Shown: positions 18,503 to 25,637 of the stretch, in pieces | Position numbering within the stretch: the stretch's first letter is position 1 | Layout: each line of letters opens with the position of its first letter | Assembly: GCA_025454255.1 (NCBI GenBank) | Contig: JALOOU010000082.1 | Location: 1-41,662, forward strand | Origin: Desulfobacterales bacterium | GTDB lineage: Bacteria > Desulfobacterota > Desulfobacteria > Desulfobacterales > SpSt-501 | Direction of reading: 5' to 3' | Length of the DNA stretch: 41,662 bases | Notes under the pieces: generated by a model | What the model saw: only the letters and a program-made list of their open reading frames with translations | Database searches by the model: none | Told to the model about the DNA's origin: nothing | Translations under genes and position numbers: made by a program

Positions 18503-19258
18503 ATGCACACCGAACATCACCACTGGTACAGCCCGCGCCTGAAACGCGGCATGGAGCTCAAGGTTTACGGCCACTGGGGCAAGCCCCTCATCGTCCTCCC
18601 CTGCTCGCGCGGACGCTATTTCGATTTCGAGGGCATGGGCATGGTGGGCGAAATCGCGGGCTTCATCGACTCGGGCCGAATCAAGCTCTACGCGGTGGAC
18701 AGCATCGACAGCGAGTCGTGGTACGATTTCGGCGTCTCGCCCGCGGAGCGCAACGCCCGGCACGAGGCCTACGACGGGTATATCGCGCACGAAGTGGTCC
18801 CCTTCATCCGCGGCCACAGCCGCAGCGCGGACGAGCGGCCCCTGGCGACGGGCTGCAGCATGGGCGCCTACCACGCGGTGAACTTCTTCCTGAAGCACCC
18901 GGACCTTTGCGGCGGCACCATCGCCCTCTCCGGCCTCTACCGGCTCGACCGGCCCGAATTCGGCCTGAGCGCCGCCGACCTGCCAGCGGTCTACTTCAAC
19001 TCACCGCTCGCCTATCTACCGGGGCTGAGCGATCCCTGGTTCCTCGACGGGTACCGGAAAAGCGCCATCATCGTCTGCGTCGGCCAAGGGGCCTGGGAGG
19101 AGGAGGCGGTCGAGGACACACGCGCGCTCGCGCGCATCTTCCGCGAAAAAGGGATCCCGGCCTGGATCGATTTCTGGGGCCCCGACGTCAACCACGACTG
19201 GCCCTGGTGGTACCGGCAGATGAACCATTTTCTGGGGAACCTCTTCGGCCCCCTCTGA
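18503..19258 (+). CDS. Alpha/beta-hydrolase, esterase-like
   Basis: Esterase-D/antigen-85-like alpha/beta hydrolase of 251 residues without signal peptide, so cytoplasmic. The nucleophile elbow is GCSMG (Ser119) and the likely catalytic histidine is H231 in DVNHDWPWW. The N terminus is His-rich (MHTEHHHWYSP), and KLYAVDSIDSESWYDF is typical of this esterase group. It is the last gene of the ATP-grasp cluster, 17 nt behind the second ligase. It may release, proof-read or transfer the ligated product, for example by cleaving a thioester or ester, but that is inference. GGAGACGAGG before the ATG provides a plausible ribosome binding site. Confidence 0.87.
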   Translation: MHTEHHHWYSPRLKRGMELKVYGHWGKPLIVLPCSRGRYFDFEGMGMVGEIAGFIDSGRIKLYAVDSIDSESWYDFGVSPAERNARHEAYDGYIAHEVVPFIRGHSRSADERPLATGCSMGAYHAVNFFLKHPDLCGGTIALSGLYRLDRPEFGLSAADLPAVYFNSPLAYLPGLSDPWFLDGYRKSAIIVCVGQGAWEEEAVEDTRALARIFREKGIPAWIDFWGPDVNHDWPWWYRQMNHFLGNLFGPL

Positions 19259-19629
19259 TACCAACCCAGGCAGTCAAAGGCCAACCGCCTGCGGAACGTC
19301 TCTTTCCCACCCAGCCGGCTGCACTCATCGTGTTTTAAGGCCCCTGGTTTTCCACACTCGCCCCCGTATGGTTGCGGAGCGAGCGCTCCGCTCCGCGCTC
19401 ACCTCCGGACTGCGCGGTATGGCTCTGGTGCTGGCGGCACCCCAGATGTTCACCGGCATTCTCCTGAAGTTCGCCGGCGAGCCGGCCCCCGTGCAAGCCA
19501 ACGATTCGCTGATCTGTTTGCAGACAGGGCTTGCCTTCGGGCAATTGATCCGCAGCCGCCCAGACCAAAACCGCTTGCTCTGTCACGACGGCCCGCACAA
19601 CCCGCTGCCGAGAAAGCCGCCGGGTGCTT
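19259..19629. other. Gene-free stretch
   Basis: No convincing gene. Short open frames on both strands (19368-19631 +, 19335-19646 -) lack ribosome binding sites and recognisable protein features. A tight palindrome, GCGGAGCG-AG-CGCTCCGC, lies at 19374-19391. The stretch could be a degraded element, but I cannot name one. Confidence 0.5.
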
Positions 19630-19683
19630 GATGACATTTTGATCATGTCGGGGTCATCCTGCAGTCACCCGGCCGGATATACA
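19630..19683 (+). promoter_or_regulatory. Triple-heptamer operator and promoter of the BT1 transporter
   Basis: Three heptamers at exact 11-bp spacing: GATGACA (19630-19636), GATCATG (19641-19647), GGTCATC (19652-19658). A -10-like TATACA follows at 19678-19683, placing the last heptamer across the -35 position, which itself is a poor sigma-70 match (CATCCT). This is the layout of an OmpR/PhoB-type activator site. The same element occurs upstream of the Deg protease gene. Confidence 0.55.
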
Positions 19684-19781
19684 CTCTTCCCGATCGGAGC
19701 GGAAGACCGGCTGTCCGTCGAAATCGAACACGCTTTTCCGCCTCAGGGGTAACCGCGTTCCAAGCGACAGAGGGGCATCCC

Positions 19782-21344
19782 ATGACCATTTTCCTGAAAA
19801 CCACAGGCGTGCGTCTAAAACGAGTGTGGTCTGGCGCCACGAGCCTCGCGCGCGACATGCGTTGGAGCTATGCGCCCCCGCTGATGGTTTATTTCGCGGC
19901 CGGGGTGTCGGGATTCACCGGCATCATCGAAGCCTTTTTCGTCAAGGAAAAACTTGGACTCTCGGCGGCCATGCTGGCCAGCCTCGGCTTCTGGGCCGGC
20001 CTGCCGTGGGCCATTAAAATGCCCTTGGGCCATCTGGTCGACCGATTCTGGCGCCGCAAGGCGCTGTTCGTTTATCTGGGGGCCGCGCTGATGGCGGCCA
20101 GCCTTTTGATCATGGTGGGGCTGACCGGGCACGCCGAAGGGATGGCGACCCTGCTGGCGCTGGAGACCTGGTATGTCCTGTCCGTGCTGCTGGCGCCGAT
20201 CGGATTCGTGCTCCAGGACGTGGTGGCGGACGCCATGACGGTTGAAGCCGTGCCGGCACAGCGGCCGGACGGCACCTCTTACACGAACGCCGAACTGCAG
20301 CGGATGCACGTGACCATGCAGACCCTGGGCCGCATAGCGATTGTCGGCGGCGGGGCCCTGGTGGCCGGGGCCGGAGGGTGGCTTGCAAAAACGCTCTCCT
20401 ATGAGACCATGTATCTGGCCTCCCTCGCAATTCCGCTGATTTCGGTGCTTGGCGTGGTTCTCGCCGCAGCGGCGCCTCGCCGAATGCCGTATATCGCGGC
20501 GACGGAAGCACCGGGCCTGGACGGCTATCTCCTGGGAGGGGGGGCGCTTTTCGTGGCGCTCTCGCTGCTCTTGGGCCTCGGCCGTATACCCTATAATGAG
20601 GAGCTGATCTTTTTCGGCTCCCTGTCGGTGACCCTCTTCCTGATGCTGCGTCTCTTGGCCGGCCTGGATTCGGACCGGCATCGCGCCATCCTGAGCATCG
20701 CCGTCATCATCTTCGTCTTCCGCGCCATGCCCGGCACCGGGGCGGGCGCCGGATGGTGGCAGATCGACCAACTCGGCTTCGACGAGGCGTTCATGGGGAC
20801 CCTGCGGCAGATCGCTTCCCTGCTGGCGATCGTTGGGATGCTCCTGCTCCGCGGTTGGATGGCCCGCCGGCCGGTACCCTATCTGGTGGTCTTCCTGTCG
20901 CTTTATGGAACGGTGATGACCCTGCCGTATCTTGGCATGTTCTACGGACTGCACCAGTGGACCGAAGTCCACCTCGGCTTCGGAGCGCGCACCATCGCCC
21001 TCATCGACACCATGGCGGATTCCCCGCTGGGCCAGGTGGCCATGATCCCGATGCTGGCCTGGATTGCCAAAGAGGCTCCGCGCACGCAGAAGGCCACCTA
21101 TTTCGCGGTGATGGCCGCTTTCACGAATTTGGCCTTGTCGGCGAGTCAACTCGGCACCAAATACCTCAACACACTCTTCGTGGTCGAGCGTGGCCGCTAT
21201 GACGAATTGGGGTCGCTCATGATGGCGAGCATGGTTTTGGGCCTGGTGCTGCCCCTCGCGGCGGTGTGGCTGCTTCAGCCCAGGGGCGGGGGCGGACGGC
21301 CGTCGTGGGCCAAAGGGCCCGGGGCGGTCTTAGGGCAAGTGTGA
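19782..21344 (+). CDS. MFS transporter, BT1 (folate-biopterin) type
   Basis: Inner-membrane carrier of 520 residues with about twelve hydrophobic segments. GFVLQDVVADAMTVE in the first half is the signature region of the BT1/folate-biopterin transporter group within the major facilitator superfamily. A cytoplasmic N-terminal segment of ~35 residues precedes the first helix. The start is supported by GAGGGG seven bases upstream. It is monocistronic: preceded by a candidate regulated promoter and followed by a strong terminator. The substrate is not assured to be a pterin; many bacterial BT1-like proteins are uncharacterised, and AmpG-like muropeptide import is an alternative. Shared operator with the Deg protease suggests envelope-stress control. 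Confidence 0.85.
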   Translation: MTIFLKTTGVRLKRVWSGATSLARDMRWSYAPPLMVYFAAGVSGFTGIIEAFFVKEKLGLSAAMLASLGFWAGLPWAIKMPLGHLVDRFWRRKALFVYLGAALMAASLLIMVGLTGHAEGMATLLALETWYVLSVLLAPIGFVLQDVVADAMTVEAVPAQRPDGTSYTNAELQRMHVTMQTLGRIAIVGGGALVAGAGGWLAKTLSYETMYLASLAIPLISVLGVVLAAAAPRRMPYIAATEAPGLDGYLLGGGALFVALSLLLGLGRIPYNEELIFFGSLSVTLFLMLRLLAGLDSDRHRAILSIAVIIFVFRAMPGTGAGAGWWQIDQLGFDEAFMGTLRQIASLLAIVGMLLLRGWMARRPVPYLVVFLSLYGTVMTLPYLGMFYGLHQWTEVHLGFGARTIALIDTMADSPLGQVAMIPMLAWIAKEAPRTQKATYFAVMAAFTNLALSASQLGTKYLNTLFVVERGRYDELGSLMMASMVLGLVLPLAAVWLLQPRGGGGRPSWAKGPGAVLGQV

Positions 21345-21379
21345 ACCGCCTCGCTTCCGTTCGAAAAAACTGCGTCAGC

Positions 21380-21422
21380 ATGCCCGCAGCCGGTTGCGGC
21401 CACGCCCCCTGCGGGCATTTTT
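21380..21422. terminator. Terminator after the BT1 transporter
   Basis: ATGCCCGCAG (21380-21389) and CTGCGGGCAT (21409-21418) form a perfect 10-bp stem, followed on the plus strand by TTTTC. It lies between convergent genes and may serve both. Confidence 0.75.
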
Positions 21423-21646
21423 CATCTCCGGTTGCTTTGAAGCGGCAGCCCCCGGTCGACCGCGTAGAGGTTCGTGAAGCTGTCGAAGCGCAGCGTTCCC
21501 ACATCACGATGGGTCATCTGCGACTCCAACACGTTGAGAATCCCGATGCGCGCCCCTGCACCCAGCTCCAACTGAACCGGTTGGGTCCCTGCGCATCCGC
21601 TGGCGCTCACCACGGCCAAAAACAGGGTGGAAGGCTGCCTTGGCAT
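21422..21646 (-). CDS. Small lipoprotein, possibly truncated
   Basis: A 74-residue product starting MPRQPSTLFLAVVSASGC, a short lipoprotein-type signal with Cys at ~18. The mature part (GARIGILNVLESQMTHRDVG, then LRFDSFTNLYAVD) resembles the opening of a longer conserved hypothetical protein that I recall only vaguely, so the C terminus may have been lost. A strong GAGGAGAA seven bases before the ATG supports real translation. The stop codon lies at the base of the terminator stem shared with the BT1 gene. No function can be assigned. Confidence 0.55.
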   Translation of the reverse strand: MPRQPSTLFLAVVSASGCAGTQPVQLELGAGARIGILNVLESQMTHRDVGTLRFDSFTNLYAVDRGLPLQSNRR

Positions 21647-21767
21647 GTCGGTTCTCCTCATCCAACGGTCGTGAGGATCCAGCCGCTTCATTCCGGCGCG
21701 AGCCTTCTGCTGCCCGCACCGGGACCGGAATCGGTCTGAAAAAAGATAACGCCTGTCAGCCCGCGCA

Positions 21768-21822
21768 GATGATTTTTCGATCATCTGCGCGTCATCCTCC
21801 CGCGATGTCGGCGGTTTATCAT
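21768..21822 (+). promoter_or_regulatory. Triple-heptamer operator and promoter of the Deg protease gene
   Basis: GATGATT (21768-21774), GATCATC (21779-21785), CGTCATC (21790-21796), again exactly 11 bp apart, with TATCAT (21817-21822) as a -10-like box. 24 of 31 bases match the element at 19630. The first two heptamers also form a perfect inverted repeat, GCAGATGAT-N6-ATCATCTGC (21765-21788), so a palindromic repressor site is the alternative reading. Confidence 0.55.
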
Positions 21823-21875
21823 TTGCCCTAACCAGAGCCCGCATGGGCCATAACCAACTCCAGGAGGAAAAGAAA

Positions 21876-23297
21876 ATGAGAAAACGGTTTCGAGTCACAC
21901 AGATCATCGCGATGGTGCTGGTTGCGGGGTTGCTCTTCACGGCCGGCCTGCAGGCCGCCAAGAGCGCGCCGCGCATGATCCCGGACAACTTCAGCGCCCT
22001 GGTCGAGCAGGTGGGCCCGGCGGTCGTCAATATCCAGGTCGAGAAGACGGCCAAGGCCGAGGAGGCCATGCGCCCGTCCGAGGGCGCCCCCTTTGGGATG
22101 AACCCCTTTGGCGATGAGCGTTTCAGGGACTTCTTCGGCAAGCAGATGCCGCCGCAGGAGCGCCGGCAGGGCGGGATCGGCACCGGCTTCATCATCGATA
22201 AGAACGGACACATCGTCACCAACAACCACGTGGTCGAGGACGCCGACACGATCAAAGTGAAGCTCACGGACGAGCGCGAGTTCGACGCCAAGATCATCGG
22301 CCGCGATCCTCAAACCGATCTGGCCCTGATCAAGATCGACGCTCAGGGCGACCTGCCCGTCGCCAATCTGGGCCGCTCCGCGAACCTGAAGGTCGGCGAG
22401 TGGGTAGTGGCGGTCGGCAGCCCCTTCGGTCTGGAGCAGACCGTAACGGCCGGCATCGTCAGCGCCAAGGGCCGCGCCATCGGCTCCGGCCCCTATGACG
22501 ACTTTATCCAGACCGATGCCTCAATCAACCCGGGCAACAGCGGCGGGCCGCTCCTGAATCTGAACGGCGAGGTGGTGGGCATCAACACCGCCATCATCGC
22601 CCACGGCCAGGGGATCGGCTTTGCCATCCCGATCGACATGGCCACCCGGATCGTCGCTCAGCTCAAGGAGAACGGCGAGGTCACCCGCGGCTGGCTGGGG
22701 GTGAACATCCAGGACCTCAAAGGCGGTCTGGCCGAATACTACGGCGCCAAGGGCGGTGAAGGCGTGCTGGTAACCGACGTCGTTCCCGGCAACCCGGCGG
22801 AGAAGGCCGGCATCCTTCCCAAGGACATCATCACCGCGGTCAACGGCGAGAAGGTTAAGAACAGCCGCGAACTGACCGCCAAGGCCGCCACCCTGCCGGT
22901 GGGAGCGACCACGAAGATCACGATTCTCCGTGACGGCCAGGAGAAGACCATTGAGGTGCAAGTGGCCAAACGGCCCCTGACCGTCGCCGACGCCGGCAAG
23001 CCCCAGGTCGAAAAAGAGGGCGAGTACGGCCTGCAGGTGACCGACCTGACCCCTGAGATGGCCGGGCGGCTGAAGACCCACCGCCAGAGCGGCGTGGTCG
23101 TGGTCGGCGTGCGCCCCGACAGCAAGGCCTTCAGGGCCGGCGTTCAGCAGGGCGATCTGATCCTCGAGGTGAACCGCCAGAGCGTATCCTCCACCCGCGA
23201 GTTGAAGCAACTGCTCGCCGCGCACAAGGGCGGTGACGGCGTCTCTCTGCTCGTTCAGCGCGGAAATGCCGGCATGGTTGTCCTGAAGATGGCCTAA
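21876..23297 (+). CDS. Periplasmic serine endoprotease, DegP/DegQ (HtrA) family
   Basis: Degrades or refolds misfolded envelope proteins. The 473-residue product has a signal peptide (~1-27), a trypsin-like domain with triad H118 (TNNHVV), D148 (TDLALI) and S222 (GNSGGP), and two PDZ domains (~270-360 and ~375-470) carrying substrate-binding loops (GWLGVNIQ; YGLQVTDL). An insertion rich in Pro, Phe and Met (~65-95) matches the LA-loop region of DegP. The start at 21876 is set by AGGAGG nine bases upstream; an in-frame ATG at 21843 has none. A shared operator with the BT1 transporter gene and a strong downstream terminator make it a single regulated unit. Confidence 0.95.
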   Translation: MRKRFRVTQIIAMVLVAGLLFTAGLQAAKSAPRMIPDNFSALVEQVGPAVVNIQVEKTAKAEEAMRPSEGAPFGMNPFGDERFRDFFGKQMPPQERRQGGIGTGFIIDKNGHIVTNNHVVEDADTIKVKLTDEREFDAKIIGRDPQTDLALIKIDAQGDLPVANLGRSANLKVGEWVVAVGSPFGLEQTVTAGIVSAKGRAIGSGPYDDFIQTDASINPGNSGGPLLNLNGEVVGINTAIIAHGQGIGFAIPIDMATRIVAQLKENGEVTRGWLGVNIQDLKGGLAEYYGAKGGEGVLVTDVVPGNPAEKAGILPKDIITAVNGEKVKNSRELTAKAATLPVGATTKITILRDGQEKTIEVQVAKRPLTVADAGKPQVEKEGEYGLQVTDLTPEMAGRLKTHRQSGVVVVGVRPDSKAFRAGVQQGDLILEVNRQSVSSTRELKQLLAAHKGGDGVSLLVQRGNAGMVVLKMA

Positions 23298-23319
23298 CCT
23301 GCGCATTCAGACCACTTCG

Positions 23320-23353
23320 GGCGGGGCCGCGGTTGCGGCCCCGCCGTTTGTTG
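23320..23353 (+). terminator. Intrinsic terminator after the Deg protease gene
   Basis: GGCGGGGCCGC (23320-23330), loop GGTT, GCGGCCCCGCC (23335-23345): perfect 11-bp stem, then GTTTGTTG. Very stable, though the T tract is interrupted. Confidence 0.8.
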
Positions 23354-23473
23354 CAACCCAAGTTCAGGGCATGTGCGCGAGCCAATGGATGGATGAAGGC
23401 CTTTTTGACGGCTCGCCCCTTGGAAGTCGGCAATCCGCAGGCCCCAAAAAGGATGCGGAGGCGCCCGGGCGTC

Positions 23474-23794
23474 TCATGGGACTGAAATCACAGTCCCGCC
23501 CGAACAACTGACAGGGTCCATCATAAAGCGTTTGTCGGAGGAGGAGAGCTGATAGCTGATGACGATACTGCCGGTTCGACTGGAAATCTCCAGCTGGTCT
23601 TCCTTTTGGACCCACCCGCTGCCGAGTTCTCCCAGCGGATTGCCATCCTGGTCCACTTCATGCACGGAAATGAAGGTCTGTTCCATGGCCGCGGAAACGC
23701 AGCCGGAGCTACTCTGGCCCAGCACAGGGGCACTCGGCAGCAGCTTCCATGCCATGAAGAGGGCCGCGGCCCAACGCGGATATGAAGTCTTCAT
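23474..23794 (-). CDS. Small exported protein of unknown function
   Basis: A 106-residue product. MKTSYPRWAAALFMAWKLLP begins a signal peptide, probably cut after VLG (~26). The mature part is Ser/Gly-rich and beta-like, with two cysteines (SSSGCVS near its start, DPVSCSGG near its end) that could form one disulfide. The start at 23794 follows GGAGGCAAGGA; a longer frame to 23851 has no ribosome binding site. It lies 70 nt downstream of another small exported protein on the same strand and may share its transcript. No family recognised. Confidence 0.6.
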   Translation of the reverse strand: MKTSYPRWAAALFMAWKLLPSAPVLGQSSSGCVSAAMEQTFISVHEVDQDGNPLGELGSGWVQKEDQLEISSRTGSIVISYQLSSSDKRFMMDPVSCSGGTVISVP

Positions 23795-23864
23795 TTCCTT
23801 GCCTCCGCGTTCATGGTGAAAGAGTCCCGCCGCAGCCGTCCCACCCTGCATTCACCCAGCCGGT

Positions 23865-24164
23865 TCACTGTTTCGATGCCCCCCCTGGGTCGCCGATCGC
23901 GGCATCCTCATCGGTATCTCCGATGCGAGAAATCTCACCGGGATCTCCGATAGCGGCGCTCTCACCGGGATCCCCGATGGTGGCGGCCTCGTCCTGGTCT
24001 GCATATCCGGACGCCAGATAAAGCCTTCCGACCGCTGGCGCCGAAGGGTCGGGGGAGCGGGCAAGGGCGCCGGGAGGCGCATGCAGCCCGAGAGCCATCA
24101 CCATGGTCATGCAAAGCATCACGCCAGATAGCAGGTCAGAACGGGTGATTGTCAGGGGTTTCAC
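23865..24164 (-). CDS. Small exported protein with 9-residue IGDPGE repeats
   Basis: A 99-residue product read from a GTG at 24164. A hydrophobic stretch (VMLCMTMVMALGL, ~15-27) followed by Ala-rich sequence ending ALA looks like a signal peptide. The C-terminal half consists of four nine-residue units with the core IGDPGE, IGDPGE, IGDTDE, IGDPGG. The units are acidic and Gly-rich, recalling short calcium-binding or bacteriocin-like repeats, but no family is recognised. The start is uncertain: a TATAAA sequence lies immediately upstream of the GTG and no ribosome binding site is evident, so an internal ATG near 24119 is possible. Confidence 0.5.
   Translation of the reverse strand: MKPLTITRSDLLSGVMLCMTMVMALGLHAPPGALARSPDPSAPAVGRLYLASGYADQDEAATIGDPGESAAIGDPGEISRIGDTDEDAAIGDPGGASKQ
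23890..23997 (-). repeat. Four tandem 27-bp repeats inside the IGDPGE protein gene
   Basis: Units begin at 23890, 23917, 23944 and 23971 with the shared octamer TC(G/T/C)CCGAT, exactly 27 bp apart. Copies have drifted at third codon positions and in linker codons, so the repeat is maintained at the protein level. Confidence 0.7.
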
Positions 24165-24358
24165 CTTTTTATAAGCCCGCCATCGGATGTGTTCGGCTAG
24201 CCACGGCTGTCTCGTCCACCATCAACGGGTGGCTGACGAAAAGAAGCGTTGGTAGACAATTTGGGCGAACTGGCGTCCCAGGCAAAAAATATCAACCCGC
24301 CAGATTGAATCGTCTTTGGCACTCAAAATCGGCAGACAAATTTTAGGACGGCCGGGGA

Positions 24359-25516
24359 CTATGCCGCCCGCAGGGCCGCAACGATGTTCATGCGGGCGGC
24401 GCGGAAGGCCGGCAGCAGCCCCCCCGCCAGCCCCATCAGCAGCGCAAAGAGCATGCCTTCCAGCACGATGCCCGGGCTCAGGCGGAATTGGAATGCGAGT
24501 TCGGAGAAGGTCTGGAAATTGGTGGTGGAGACCGTGAAAAACTGCAGCAGGGATGCGAGCAGGAGGCCGCCGGCGCCGCCGGCCGCCCCCAGCAGCAGCG
24601 ACTCCACCAGGAAGGCGGAGAGGATCGCCGCGCGCCGAAAGCCGACCGCCCTGAGCGTCCCGATCTCGGCGGTGCGGTTGGCCACGGCCGCATACATCGT
24701 GATCATGGCCCCGACGACGGCGCCGATGGAAAAAATGAGGGTCAGCGCCGTACCCAGCGCCCGCAGGAACTTCGCCGTCAGCTCGGACTGCTCGCGGTAG
24801 TAGTCCACCTCGCGCTTGAGCTCGCTGGTCAGTCGCGGGTCGGCCTCGATTCGCTGCTTGACGGCCGAAAACTCACCCGCCTCCCGCATCCGGAAGGTCA
24901 CCGACGAATAGGCCTGGCGCCGGAAAGCCTGCATGAACTGCTCCGCGTCGCCCCAGATTTCGGAGGAGAAGGCGGTGTTGCCGGCATCGAAGATGCCCGT
25001 CACGCGCCAGTCGCTGCGGGCAAAGGCGATGGTGCCGTCGAGGCCCGCGTTCTGGAACCGCCGGGCGATCCCCCCGCCCACCATGATCTCGGCCGACCCG
25101 GGGCGCGGGGCGCGGCCGGCGATCAGGCGCACCTCCGGCCGCAGCGCGAGGGAGGCGCCGGAGGTGCCGCGGATCGTGACGTTGGAGGTGCTATCCGAGC
25201 CCCGCTTGCGCAGGTTGATCAGCACCACCACCTCCTTGGCCACCAGCGGCCGCCCGTCGACGCCCATCGCAATTTCAGGCTGGGTCGCGGCGATGGCCGC
25301 CTCCCTGCGGGAGACGCCGCTTTGCACCTCGGAGTTTGCGGATTTGCGCAGGAGGATCGCGTTCTGAGGGGAGCCGGAGTCGACCAGGGTCGCTTCGAGC
25401 CCCTCGGCCAGCATGATGATGGCGGCGAAGGCGAAAACGACCAGCGCCATCCCCCCGGCCGTGAGGGCGGTGGTCAGCCGCCGGGCCAGCATGTTGCGCA
25501 GGCTGTAGGCGAACAA
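24359..25516 (-). CDS. ABC transporter permease, MacB/FtsX type (distal)
   Basis: Inner-membrane subunit of 385 residues: one N-terminal helix (ALTAGGMALVVFAFAAIIML), a large periplasmic MacB-type core domain (~40-245), then three C-terminal helices (GTALTLIFSIGAVVGAMITM; FLVESLLLGAAGGAGG; LEGMLFALLMGLAGG) and the ANRTAEIGTLRAVGF coupling helix that contacts the ATPase. These are the standard features of the mechanotransmission type. It is the last gene of an adaptor-ATPase-permease-permease set and is separated from the previous permease by 121 bp. Because the set's ATPase is broken, function of this operon as sequenced is doubtful. Confidence 0.9.
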   Translation of the reverse strand: MFAYSLRNMLARRLTTALTAGGMALVVFAFAAIIMLAEGLEATLVDSGSPQNAILLRKSANSEVQSGVSRREAAIAATQPEIAMGVDGRPLVAKEVVVLINLRKRGSDSTSNVTIRGTSGASLALRPEVRLIAGRAPRPGSAEIMVGGGIARRFQNAGLDGTIAFARSDWRVTGIFDAGNTAFSSEIWGDAEQFMQAFRRQAYSSVTFRMREAGEFSAVKQRIEADPRLTSELKREVDYYREQSELTAKFLRALGTALTLIFSIGAVVGAMITMYAAVANRTAEIGTLRAVGFRRAAILSAFLVESLLLGAAGGAGGLLLASLLQFFTVSTTNFQTFSELAFQFRLSPGIVLEGMLFALLMGLAGGLLPAFRAARMNIVAALRAA

Positions 25517-25561
25517 GAGTTTCAGGCTTCACCCATCGGTGGCAAGGGTTTCAGGGCACAC

Positions 25562-25637
25562 GGGTTCGAGGGTAACCACCACAGGTGCTTTCGAAGTTTC
25601 TTTTCACTCGAACCCTCGACCCCTTGAATCCTTCCGT
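25562..25637. repeat. Inverted repeat and degenerate 8-bp tandem repeat between two permease genes
   Basis: GGGTTCGAG (25562-25570) is the exact reverse complement of CTCGAACCC (25607-25615). The right arm opens a run of related octamers: ACTCGAAC, CCTCGACC, CCTTGAAT, then CCTTCCGT. No coding potential is evident. Confidence 0.45.

Noticed and set aside
19335..19646. 103-residue minus-strand frame as a transposase fragment
   Set aside because: No recognisable transposase motif, terminal repeats or target duplication.
21813..21827. Sigma-54-like GG-N10-GC promoter before the Deg protease gene
   Set aside because: CGGTTTATCATTTGC has the right spacing but lacks most consensus positions, and the similar upstream region at 19630 has no such sequence; an activator-dependent sigma-70 promoter explains both loci better.
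23890..23997. Regular 27-bp repeats as a possible CRISPR array
   Set aside because: Units are directly contiguous with no spacers and encode an in-frame protein repeat.
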